Assembly (NCBI RefSeq): GCF_014200675.1
Contig: NZ_JACHCI010000027.1
Coordinates: forward strand, 1-64,000
From: Janthinobacterium saanense
GTDB taxonomy: Bacteria > Pseudomonadota > Gammaproteobacteria > Burkholderiales > Burkholderiaceae_D
DNA: 64,000 nt
Direction of reading: 5' to 3'
The translations under genes were made by a program, and so were the position numbers. The notes under the pieces were generated by a model that was not told the origin of the DNA, ran no database searches, and saw only the letters and a program-made list of their open reading frames with translations. The stretch's first letter is position 1; every line of letters starts with the position of its first letter. Of the stretch, positions 54,024-61,246 are shown in pieces.

Positions 54024-55922
54024 ATGTCCCTCGAAGAAGACGTCAGTAAACTGACACAAGCCACCACGGAGCTAATCAAAGCCGTCAACGTTCAAAAATC
54101 CTACCTCGACGCGGCGGCAAAAGCGGCCATCGCCGGCGTCACCGTCCAGGGCGCGATCGTGCCGACACCCGGGAAATCGCCCGTCGGGAATGCAAATGGT
54201 TTATTTGACCCAGCCTGGCTTGATCCGAGCTTGCCGCTTGCCTCACCTCTTTCGGTGGGAGCAGTCAACAAGTATGGATACACCTTCATGCAAGGTGGCC
54301 AAGGCCAGCGTCTGTTCAAGCTCGCAACGATGCTGGGGAATGGCCTCAGTACATATGCATCCTTACGTATCGACGCCATGATCGGTAATTGGCTGGGCTC
54401 GGAACTTACAGCCATGACTATTGTTCTGGGTAGCCGTAACGATGCTACTGGTTTGTCGGTAGACTGGAACACTACTCGTTTTGTGGCGAGCAACGTCCGT
54501 TTTGTTGCTTACAAGGAAGCCAATGGTGAAATTTCAGTGTATCTCTTCTTTTTAGCGGGATCTTATGCACAGGCATCATTACAAATGATGGGCATGCAGA
54601 CCGTGACTTACGCTGCACCAGCAGCTGTCAGTTCTGTTACAGGTACGCTAATCTGGGATAGCTCGGTTGGGCCAGAAGTTAGCAGCGCCTACCGTTCGCC
54701 GCGCTCCCGTGGCACGGGCCCTGCTTCAGTTCCAGGGGTACTGAATGGCACCAGTTTTGATAGTCTTGTCGAAGTGCGTGCGCAGGACGGTATCACTTCT
54801 TCTGTGTCGTACCTTGCAGGTGCGCCAAAAGCGGACTCAATGGCAGCGAAACAAGAGGCAGAAGCCCTGCGTATTGGGGTGTCGGGAAATACGGGAATAT
54901 CTTATGCTGGTTTCTTCCAAGGCTTGGTATCCGTGGCTGAAAATAACAGCCCATTCGCATTGGGGTACAAACTGTCGTTTAAGGCACGAGATGTAGGTTC
55001 TGGCAACTTCACCCCGACACTGTTCTCCATTACCGGCAATGGCCAAGTCTACATGCCTGTTATCAAAGTCGGGACAAATGACACCTCGGCAATCAATGTC
55101 ATAGCCGTAGCCGGTGTTGAAGGAACCGATATATTAACGATTGTCGACGCTACCGGCTATCGCAAGTGTAATGGCGAATGGGGCAATCTCACAAATGCCG
55201 CTCAGATTGTGAAGGCGAACTCAGTTACCGGCCGCAGTAGCAATAACCGGGGCACTGTCAACACGATGGGTAACGATTATGCCGAGTACATTTTCAAAAG
55301 CCCATCATGCGGGAACGTCGCGCCAGGTCAAATTGTCGGCATCAGCGCGGACAATAAAATCACCGATCAATGGGCTGGCACCGTATTGTTTTCGATTAAA
55401 TCAACTGCCCCATCATTTGTCGGCGGCGATTCTTGGGCCGACAATGTAGGACGCCGTCCAGATCCCCTAGCTGGCGCAGCACCCATCCAGCCCATGCGCC
55501 GTGAAACAACAACCGCGCAGCAGCCTGTTCCAGGCACCAATCCCCCGGAATACGAGGATGTGGTCACCGAGGCTGGCGACAGCGATGACGAATGGGCCGC
55601 CAAGCAGGCGGTCTACGCAGATACTCTAGCGGCCTACACTGCGGCTGTGCAGCAGGATGCTGACGCCATGGCGGCCTTCGATGCTTTGCTGGAAGCGGAG
55701 CGCGAGAAGGTAGATCGCATCGCCATCGCGGGCCGGGTACCGGTCAATGTGCTGGACGCCCAGCCTGGCGATTACATCGTGCCGGTGCAAGACGGCGCAG
55801 GCATCAAGGGCATTCCTGTGCACGAGGATAATCTCACCATGAAACAGTACCTGAGTGCAGTCGGGCGCGTGATCTCGATCGAGCCGGACGGCCGGGCCTA
55901 CGTGATGGTCAAGGTCGTGTAG
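54024..55922 (+). CDS. Fibre-like protein with Peptidase_G2-like C-terminus, 632 aa
   Basis: The start follows GGAGCCACC. The N-terminus (LEEDVSKLTQATTELIKAVN) is like attachment helices of tail-fibre proteins. A long beta-rich body follows. Near residue 415-470 is NTMGNDYAEYIFKSPSCGNV then GQIVGISADNKITDQWAGTV, a pattern of the Peptidase_G2/intramolecular chaperone-like domains of phage tailspikes. A Gln/Ala coiled region and a final beta part (VSIEPDGRAYVMVKVV-like) end it. It is far from the tail genes; it may be an extra receptor-binding protein. Confidence 0.7.
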   Translation: MSLEEDVSKLTQATTELIKAVNVQKSYLDAAAKAAIAGVTVQGAIVPTPGKSPVGNANGLFDPAWLDPSLPLASPLSVGAVNKYGYTFMQGGQGQRLFKLATMLGNGLSTYASLRIDAMIGNWLGSELTAMTIVLGSRNDATGLSVDWNTTRFVASNVRFVAYKEANGEISVYLFFLAGSYAQASLQMMGMQTVTYAAPAAVSSVTGTLIWDSSVGPEVSSAYRSPRSRGTGPASVPGVLNGTSFDSLVEVRAQDGITSSVSYLAGAPKADSMAAKQEAEALRIGVSGNTGISYAGFFQGLVSVAENNSPFALGYKLSFKARDVGSGNFTPTLFSITGNGQVYMPVIKVGTNDTSAINVIAVAGVEGTDILTIVDATGYRKCNGEWGNLTNAAQIVKANSVTGRSSNNRGTVNTMGNDYAEYIFKSPSCGNVAPGQIVGISADNKITDQWAGTVLFSIKSTAPSFVGGDSWADNVGRRPDPLAGAAPIQPMRRETTTAQQPVPGTNPPEYEDVVTEAGDSDDEWAAKQAVYADTLAAYTAAVQQDADAMAAFDALLEAEREKVDRIAIAGRVPVNVLDAQPGDYIVPVQDGAGIKGIPVHEDNLTMKQYLSAVGRVISIEPDGRAYVMVKVV

Positions 55923-55939
55923 GACAGCAGTATTCTCCC

Positions 55940-55993
55940 CTGGCTATTCCCTGCCGGCGGCACGTATAAGTAAACGCCGCAGAGGATAGCCAG
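55940..55993. terminator. Convergent hairpin between fibre-like gene and minus gene
   Basis: CTGGCTAT (55940-55947) pairs with ATAGCCAG (55986-55993), and CTGC/GCAG plus flanking bases extend the stem inside. It lies between two converging genes and could end both transcripts. No long T-run. Confidence 0.5.
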
Positions 55994-56002
55994 TCATTCA
56001 GA

Positions 56003-56362
56003 TTAAGCCGCGCCGCCTAGTTCCAGTATTTTCAGGCTTTCGTCTTCACCGGAATGCGCCAAGCTGGCGCCAGTAATCAAGACGAACATCTGCAAGGTGC
56101 TAAAGTGAGCCGGTGATGGAACAGTTAATGGCGAAGGAATCCGGCCCAGATCATGATACGCATTCACTAGCGCTTGAATGGACGGCCTGGCAGCGGCTGT
56201 TCCGCTAAGGGCAATGACAGAAGCAATTCCACCGACATAATTGTCAAATTCATTTTCAAAACGCTCGACGTAAGATTCTGCCGAAGTTCGCTTCAAATGT
56301 TCGGAAAGCGTAGTGCATTCCTCGTGCACGCAATGGTGCCTGGTGCCATTTTCGATATTCAT
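56003..56362 (-). CDS. Hypothetical protein, 119 aa
   Basis: A helical protein (LSEHLKRTSAESYVERFENE, FSTLQMFVLITGASLAHSG) with an N-terminal His/Cys cluster (RHHCVHEECTTL). It is the only minus-strand gene to the right of kfrA and stands alone. No family is recognised; the Cys/His cluster might bind a metal. Confidence 0.55.
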   Translation of the reverse strand: MNIENGTRHHCVHEECTTLSEHLKRTSAESYVERFENEFDNYVGGIASVIALSGTAAARPSIQALVNAYHDLGRIPSPLTVPSPAHFSTLQMFVLITGASLAHSGEDESLKILELGGAA

Positions 56363-56529
56363 CGCAGTCTTTCAAAAAATAGAAAAAACAGGGACGCAGA
56401 TCGTATTGGAATGAACACGCTCTACGTGTGAGGTGGTGCCTATCATACCGCCTAATCGAAGGCTGACGCCCATATTGGCCATGCGGGTCACTCGCCTGCA
56501 AACGCATCCCTGCGCGCATGCATGCGGGC

Positions 56530-56568
56530 TACAATTTTGTATTGCACATTACAATTTATTGTTACAAT
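56530..56568 (+). promoter_or_regulatory. Duplicated promoter-like element, copy B
   Basis: Near copy of the 53949-53989 element with dyad ACAAT-TT-ATTGT and -10 TACAAT (56563-56568). The gene start at 56580 is only about 12 nt past the -10, so the transcript would be almost leaderless, unless translation begins at ATG 56601. Confidence 0.65.
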
Positions 56569-56579
56569 TCTGGTTCACA

Positions 56580-56813
56580 ATGGATTGCACAATACAAATC
56601 ATGATCCCCATCTACATCGGCCTGCTGCATGCGGGCCTGGAAGTTATGCGTTCGCAGCAGGCTGCGGCTATGCTGCAAGCCAAGTATCGCCGCCAGGCGC
56701 AAGAACTTGCAGAGATGATGGCGCGCGCCAGCGGCGATGTGATCGACGTCGACGCGCGCTTCATCGATGAGCCGTTGGCATTGCCGCTGGACGACCAGCT
56801 GGGCCAGCCATGA
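56580..56813 (+). CDS. Small protein with N-terminal hydrophobic stretch, 77 aa
   Basis: MDCTIQIMIPIYIGLLHAGL gives a short hydrophobic N-terminus; the rest is helical and charged (AAAMLQAKYRRQAQELAEMM, ASGDVIDVDARFIDE). No Shine-Dalgarno is seen, in line with a leaderless or near-leaderless start. It shares ATGA with the protease gene. Unknown. Confidence 0.6.
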   Translation: MDCTIQIMIPIYIGLLHAGLEVMRSQQAAAMLQAKYRRQAQELAEMMARASGDVIDVDARFIDEPLALPLDDQLGQP

Positions 56814-57541
56814 AGCAAACGGCCGTCGTCTATGGCGAATTACAGCTGGTGTACGACACGTTCAATGCAGCGTTGTTCGATTCAAGCCTGGCGGACTGCC
56901 TGCTGACGTTGCAGCGCAAAGACCGTACCATGGGCTATTTTTCGCCGGGGCGCTTCGGCAACCACCAGGGCGACAAGCTGCATGAAATTGCGCTGAACCC
57001 CGATTGCTTCGCCGTCGTGCCGCTGATCGAGATCATGGCCACCATTGCCCACGAAATGGCGCACCTGTGGCAGCACCAGCACGGCACGCCAGGACGCGGG
57101 CGCTACCACGACAAGGAGTGGGGCGACAAGATGGAGGCGATAGGCCTCATGCCGTCCTCGACGGGCCTGCCAGGGGGCAAGAAGACCGGCGACAAGGTGG
57201 CCGACTACCCGATCGCCGGCGGGCGCTTCCTGGCCGTGTGCGACCAGCTGCTCACCAATGATTTCAAAATATCCTGGTACGACAGGTTCAGTACCGTGCG
57301 CCCGTACACCGCCGGCGCCGCCGCGCCCGGCCTCGGCCTGAACCTGCCGCCGGCGGCCGTGGCCGTGGCCGCTGAGAGCGGCGTGCAGATGGCGCCGCCG
57401 GCGCTGACCGCCTCGGGCGCCGTGGCCAACAAGAGCAACCGTTCGAAATACCGCTGCCAGTGCAACCAACAGGTATGGGGCAAGCCAGGCCTGAAACTGC
57501 GCTGCGAGACGTGCGAGCACCTGTTCGAGGAACAGGCTTAG
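56810..57541 (+). CDS. SprT-like zinc metalloprotease, 243 aa
   Basis: The active site HEMAHLWQHQHG (HExxH then a third ligand) lies near residue 80 in TIAHEMAHLW. An N-terminal SprT-like part precedes it, and a C-terminal Cys pair set (RCQCNQQV, LRCETCEHLF) makes a zinc ribbon. SprT-like proteins cleave proteins on DNA or help recombination elements; they are found in many mobile elements. Its substrate is unknown. Confidence 0.85.
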   Translation: MKQTAVVYGELQLVYDTFNAALFDSSLADCLLTLQRKDRTMGYFSPGRFGNHQGDKLHEIALNPDCFAVVPLIEIMATIAHEMAHLWQHQHGTPGRGRYHDKEWGDKMEAIGLMPSSTGLPGGKKTGDKVADYPIAGGRFLAVCDQLLTNDFKISWYDRFSTVRPYTAGAAAPGLGLNLPPAAVAVAAESGVQMAPPALTASGAVANKSNRSKYRCQCNQQVWGKPGLKLRCETCEHLFEEQA

Positions 57542-57576
57542 CAGGGGCAGGAGGGACCGTCAGGGGCGCGCCAAAT

Positions 57577-57586
57577 AATCTAAGTT
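57577..57586 (+). promoter_or_regulatory. AATCTAAGTT motif upstream of the lipoprotein gene
   Basis: AATAATCTAAGTTT lies 60 nt before the start codon at 57646. It is the third copy of the motif also found at 14401 and 39661 in the opposite strand, each in the sense of its gene. Confidence 0.35.
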
Positions 57587-57645
57587 TGGCGCCAAGCGCT
57601 CCTATACTCGGCCGCGCACCACCTCCCTCCACTCTGAAAGCCATT

Positions 57646-58188
57646 ATGCAACGCACGTATCGCTCGATGTCCTTGATGTTGGCGGCCGCCCTGGCCCTGA
57701 CCGCCTGCGGCCACGACGCGCCGCCGGCGCAAACCACCCACCCCAACGCCGCGACAGCGCCGGCAGCGGCCCCCGTCATCGTCAATGCCGCGCCGGCCCA
57801 GTCGGGCATGACCGACTTGCTGACGGGCGGCGCCCTGGGCTACCTTCTGGGCAAGTCGAGCAGCGGTGGTGGCCATGCCGCGCCCGCGCCGTCCAGCGCC
57901 ACCGTGCACAAGACCATCGTGCACCAAACCGTGGTGCAGGCGGCCCCGGTGGCGCGCCCGGCGGCGCCTGTTGCCGTGCTGCCGTCCGCCACGCCCAAGC
58001 CGGCCAGCACCACGGCCGTGACGTTGGCCAAGCCAGCCCCCAGCTACGCCCCGCGCAGCGCCTATGCCAGCACGACGGGCAGCAGCGCATACCGCGCCGC
58101 CGCCGCGCCGGCGCGCGCAGTAACGACCACGGCGCCTTCCTACGCCCGTAGCTACTCGCCGCCGGCCACCTACAGCGGGCGCCGCTGA
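57646..58188 (+). CDS. Ala/Pro/Ser-rich lipoprotein, 180 aa
   Basis: A type II signal peptide is clear: MQRTYRSMSLMLAAALAL then lipobox LTAC. A Pro/Ala-rich disordered chain follows, with a Gly-rich hydrophobic spot (LTGGALGYLLGKSSSGG), then Tyr/Ser/Pro repeats (SYAPRSAYAS, SYARSYSPP). It should sit in the outer membrane. A surface or exclusion role is possible; family unknown. Confidence 0.75.
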   Translation: MQRTYRSMSLMLAAALALTACGHDAPPAQTTHPNAATAPAAAPVIVNAAPAQSGMTDLLTGGALGYLLGKSSSGGGHAAPAPSSATVHKTIVHQTVVQAAPVARPAAPVAVLPSATPKPASTTAVTLAKPAPSYAPRSAYASTTGSSAYRAAAAPARAVTTTAPSYARSYSPPATYSGRR

Positions 58189-58283
58189 TCGCGCGCACCA
58201 TGCTGGGCCCGCCTGCCATCCATGTATTGCACCTCCAGGCGCCACGCAGTCGCCTGCCCCAACCTACCCACCAGGAGAACACC

Positions 58284-58469
58284 ATGATCGATGTCAAAAA
58301 GCTGATGAAAGAAGCCACCAAGGAAGTGGGCGAAGAACGCCGTACCAAGGCCAAGAATGCGCTGGTGGCGGCACTGCGCCGGCGCGAAAGCGCGCTGCAG
58401 GTCGTGCGTAACTGCGAGGCGGAAATTACGGATCTGCAAGCGAGCATCGAAGATGGCTCGTTTAACTGA
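58284..58469 (+). CDS. Small coiled-coil protein, 61 aa
   Basis: Preceded by AGGAGAACACC. Lys/Glu/Ala helical sequence (IDVKKLMKEATKEVGEERRT, ALQVVRNCEAEITDLQASIE). Its end overlaps the next gene by 17 nt. Function unknown. Confidence 0.65.
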   Translation: MIDVKKLMKEATKEVGEERRTKAKNALVAALRRRESALQVVRNCEAEITDLQASIEDGSFN

Positions 58470-59136
58470 TCGCATCCCCCTGGTGCAGTCCGAGCCCGTT
58501 CCGGTCCAGTTGTGCGGGTTCTTCTCGAACACGTACCTCCTGGGCCGGCAGGGCTGGAAGCTGGCCCTGGACGAAAACTACATGGACCCCTATGCCTCGC
58601 GAGCGATGCTGCACCACGAACGCCTGGAGCTGACGTTGTTCGGCCAGCTGCGGGGCGGCACGCTCTTGCGCAGAACGCGCATGGACCGGGGCTATGGTGG
58701 CGGGCCAAACAGCGCGCATTTCGGCAACTACTCCAACTTTGAACGCCAGGAACGGGCCTGGTATGCCGCAGTGGATGAAGACAGCCCCCATATTGAGTTA
58801 CAGCGCGCCGGTGGGCGTAGCACCCATGTGCTCCAGATGCCATCGTTGAAGGAAATGAGCTGGCGCGATACGCAACCTGAATTATGCGAGGCGGCGACCA
58901 GCAGCGAGCTGTACCGTTTACCTCTCTTTGCCGAGCTCCACGCGGCGCGCCCGGACACGCAGGAATTGATCGTGGAGCCGGCCGACGTGCAATGCCTGCT
59001 CGATCAGATCCTGGCGGCGCAGGGGCCGATGCGGCGCGAGATTCGCGCCCGCGACAAACGCCGCGATGCCGATAGCAGCGCAGCTGCTGCACCACGCCAG
59101 GTGCATGCCCAGATCGTCTCGCTACACGCGGCCTAA
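58453..59136 (+). CDS. Hypothetical phage/plasmid protein, 227 aa
   Basis: ATG 58453 lies inside the previous gene. Mixed alpha/beta sequence with several aromatic patterns (LGRQGWKLALDENYMDPYAS, NYSNFERQERAWYAAVDED), and an Ala/Arg-rich C-terminus. No known motif. Probably co-translated with the small coiled-coil gene. Confidence 0.6.
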   Translation: MARLTDRIPLVQSEPVPVQLCGFFSNTYLLGRQGWKLALDENYMDPYASRAMLHHERLELTLFGQLRGGTLLRRTRMDRGYGGGPNSAHFGNYSNFERQERAWYAAVDEDSPHIELQRAGGRSTHVLQMPSLKEMSWRDTQPELCEAATSSELYRLPLFAELHAARPDTQELIVEPADVQCLLDQILAAQGPMRREIRARDKRRDADSSAAAAPRQVHAQIVSLHAA

Positions 59137-59156
59137 TCCACCTCCCTTCCTCACCC

Positions 59157-59181
59157 ACCCTGCGTCGCCACGGCGCAGGGT
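59157..59181 (+). terminator. Hairpin after the gene ending at 59136
   Basis: ACCCTGCG/CGCAGGGT encloses 9 nt, followed only by TATTCCC. It may be a weak terminator. AT-rich promoter sequence for the H-NS gene comes next. Confidence 0.5.
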
Positions 59182-59323
59182 TATTCCCAGAAATTGCCCT
59201 GCCATCGTGCGTTTTAGCATGCCGTTTTAAAACGTCTACATGCCCGCTTAAAAACGCTTTTTAAATGAATTGTGCCAATTTGTTTAAATTTTCGTTGTCT
59301 TCGTGGATAGTTTGCCCCTATCA

Positions 59324-59342
59324 TTACAACAGTTTGTTGTAA
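59324..59342 (+). promoter_or_regulatory. CI-like operator at the H-NS promoter
   Basis: TTACAACAGTTTGTTGTAA is a perfect dyad, CAAC-N5-GTTG inside, just like the operator at 44567. It begins at the end of a likely promoter (TTGTCT 59295-59300, TATCAT 59319-59324) and lies 26 nt before the H-NS-like start. The phage repressor may thus control this operon. Confidence 0.6.
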
Positions 59343-59367
59343 CTCGCACTTTAACCACGGAGAAAGC

Positions 59368-59682
59368 ATGAACACAGTTGATATATCCACCCTGACGATT
59401 CCTGAATTAAAAGGCCTGCAATCGGACGTTGCCAAGCTCATCGAGAAACGCAATACCGATGCAATCAGCAACGCCCGCGCGCAAATCGCCGAGATTGCCA
59501 AGAATGCAGGCATCAACCTGAAAGACCTGGTGGCCAAGGGCGACAAGGGCGACGTAAAAAAAGCCCCGATCAAATTCCGCGACCCGACTGACGCGAATAA
59601 CACCTGGAGTGGACGCGGGCGCCTGCCGAACTGGGCGCTGAAAATGAAAGAGGCCGGCACGCTCGACAGCGCGCGCGTTTAA
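59368..59682 (+). CDS. H-NS-family nucleoid silencer, 104 aa
   Basis: An N-terminal coiled coil (TIPELKGLQSDVAKLIEKRN) and the C-terminal DNA-binding part with the H-NS signature (FRDPTDANNTWSGRGRLPNW) in the betaproteobacterial form. Mobile-element H-NS proteins silence their own AT-rich genes to ease carriage. It has a good ribosome-binding site (GGAG) and the operator just upstream. Confidence 0.92.
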   Translation: MNTVDISTLTIPELKGLQSDVAKLIEKRNTDAISNARAQIAEIAKNAGINLKDLVAKGDKGDVKKAPIKFRDPTDANNTWSGRGRLPNWALKMKEAGTLDSARV

Positions 59683-59697
59683 TTCACACAGGACACC

Positions 59698-60258
59698 ATG
59701 ACAATGATCCACCAGAAACAAATCACCCGTTATTCCATGCGTACCACCGATGGGCAGCATGCAACGATCGCGCTCGATATCGGCGCCGATTCCGTGACCT
59801 TCATGGCCGATAGCTCCTTCGGCCCGTTTTGCCACCGCTGGAATGGGACGGGCGGCAACCCGATCCCCTTCTTGCGGGGCCTGCGCTTTGATGACGTCAT
59901 GCAGCAGCTGCGTGGCGACGCCAGCCGCATCTTCGACCGCGAAGCGCAAGAAAAGGTGCTGCAAGCGCGTACTATCACCCTGCGCCGCCAGCGCAAGTTC
60001 GATGCCGAGCAGGCGCGCTGGTGCTTCGAAGAAGTCGGCCATGTGTGCGACGCGCGCAACCTCGACCAGTTCTGGGCCAACCTGTTTCATAGCGACCTGT
60101 CGCTGCACCTGTTCAATAATTGCATTGCGGGCTTTTCCGCTGAAACGCGCGCGCACCCCCATTGCGTCGATTTCTGGGACTTGATGTGGGTCCCGTTGAT
60201 GGCCCAGCTGGCGCGCGACACGGCGCTGGCGACCGCACGCGGCGAGGTGGCGGCATGA
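59698..60258 (+). CDS. Phage hypothetical protein, 186 aa
   Basis: First gene of a chain coupled by ATGA to the MTase end. It has sequence patterns seen in conserved accessory phage proteins: MRTTDGQHATIALDIGAD, FGPFCHRWNGTGGNPIPF, LRRQRKFDAEQARWCFEEVG. The structure is likely alpha/beta. Function unknown. Confidence 0.65.
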   Translation: MTMIHQKQITRYSMRTTDGQHATIALDIGADSVTFMADSSFGPFCHRWNGTGGNPIPFLRGLRFDDVMQQLRGDASRIFDREAQEKVLQARTITLRRQRKFDAEQARWCFEEVGHVCDARNLDQFWANLFHSDLSLHLFNNCIAGFSAETRAHPHCVDFWDLMWVPLMAQLARDTALATARGEVAA

Positions 60259-60560
60259 CGAAGATCACCAAAGAAGCGCAATTCATCGCTGATATGATCC
60301 GCTGCCGTGGCATGGAGTGGGTGCGCCTGGGCATGCAGGTGGAAGTGGCGGGCAGCATGGGCACCATCGTTGGCATGAATTCTAGCGCCAACCTGGACGT
60401 CGTATTTGCCAATCGCCTCAAGTACGGCAAGGGGCCGAGCAACTGCCATCCCTGGTGGGAAACGCGCTATTTCGATCGGGACGGGACGGTGATCAAGGAC
60501 TACCGCCGTCAGCCAACGGCGATATCCCTGGACCTGACGCCTGCGGCGGTGGTTGCATGA
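60255..60560 (+). CDS. Phage hypothetical protein, 101 aa
   Basis: ATGA overlaps at both ends. Starts MTKITKEAQFIADMIRCRGM, then a beta part VRLGMQVEVAGSMGTIVGMN and KYGKGPSNCHPWWETRYF, which may be an SH3-like small domain. Function unknown. Confidence 0.65.
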   Translation: MTKITKEAQFIADMIRCRGMEWVRLGMQVEVAGSMGTIVGMNSSANLDVVFANRLKYGKGPSNCHPWWETRYFDRDGTVIKDYRRQPTAISLDLTPAAVVA

Positions 60561-61246
60561 GTTACCGCCTCACCGAAGCGCAGTTCTTCAAGGATATTGC
60601 TAAACATGACATGATCGTGATTCGTGACGAAGGGAACAACCGCCATATCCGCTTCAAGCAACCTGGCACCAACAACGCCCATTTCGACCTGATCACCTGG
60701 CCGGGCCACCTCTGCTATACCGGAGACATGGGCACCTATGTGTTTCAACGCGTGCCTGATATGTTTGCGTTCTTTCGCACCTCCAGCGTCGAAGGTGGCG
60801 ATGCGGATACGCTGCATATCAACGTGGAATACTGGACGGAGAAACTGATTGCTGTCGATGGCAACCGTGACGGTGGCAAGGTCAAGGCATTCGTCGAGGA
60901 CAAGTTCAAACGCGTCATCAATGAATACCGCGTGCAGTGGATGCGCGATGCCAAGGCAACGGGCGCGCTCGACAAGGACAGCCGGCGCCAGTTGTGGGAA
61001 GCGGTAGACGACGAGGTGCTGTACCGGCTGGGGGACGGCGCAGATCGCGCAGAACTCGCCGCCTATGACTTCTGTTATAACCCGCACCCGAAAAAGGAAT
61101 ATAGCTGGCAGTTCGAGGAACTGTTCGAGCACGACTTCACCGAATTTACGACCAGCATCCGCTGGTGTTGCTATGCACTGGCCTGGGGCATCAAGAAATA
61201 CGACGCCTCCAAAGTCACCGCCCTTCCCGAAGGAGCCGCAGCATGA
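60557..61246 (+). CDS. Phage hypothetical protein, 229 aa
   Basis: Third gene in the coupled chain. Includes MSYRLTEAQFFKDIAKHDMI, LITWPGHLCYTGDMGTYVFQ and YALAWGIKKYDA near the end; such proteins occur in temperate-phage accessory regions. No catalytic site is proven. ATGA overlap with the methylase gene. Confidence 0.65.
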   Translation: MSYRLTEAQFFKDIAKHDMIVIRDEGNNRHIRFKQPGTNNAHFDLITWPGHLCYTGDMGTYVFQRVPDMFAFFRTSSVEGGDADTLHINVEYWTEKLIAVDGNRDGGKVKAFVEDKFKRVINEYRVQWMRDAKATGALDKDSRRQLWEAVDDEVLYRLGDGADRAELAAYDFCYNPHPKKEYSWQFEELFEHDFTEFTTSIRWCCYALAWGIKKYDASKVTALPEGAAA

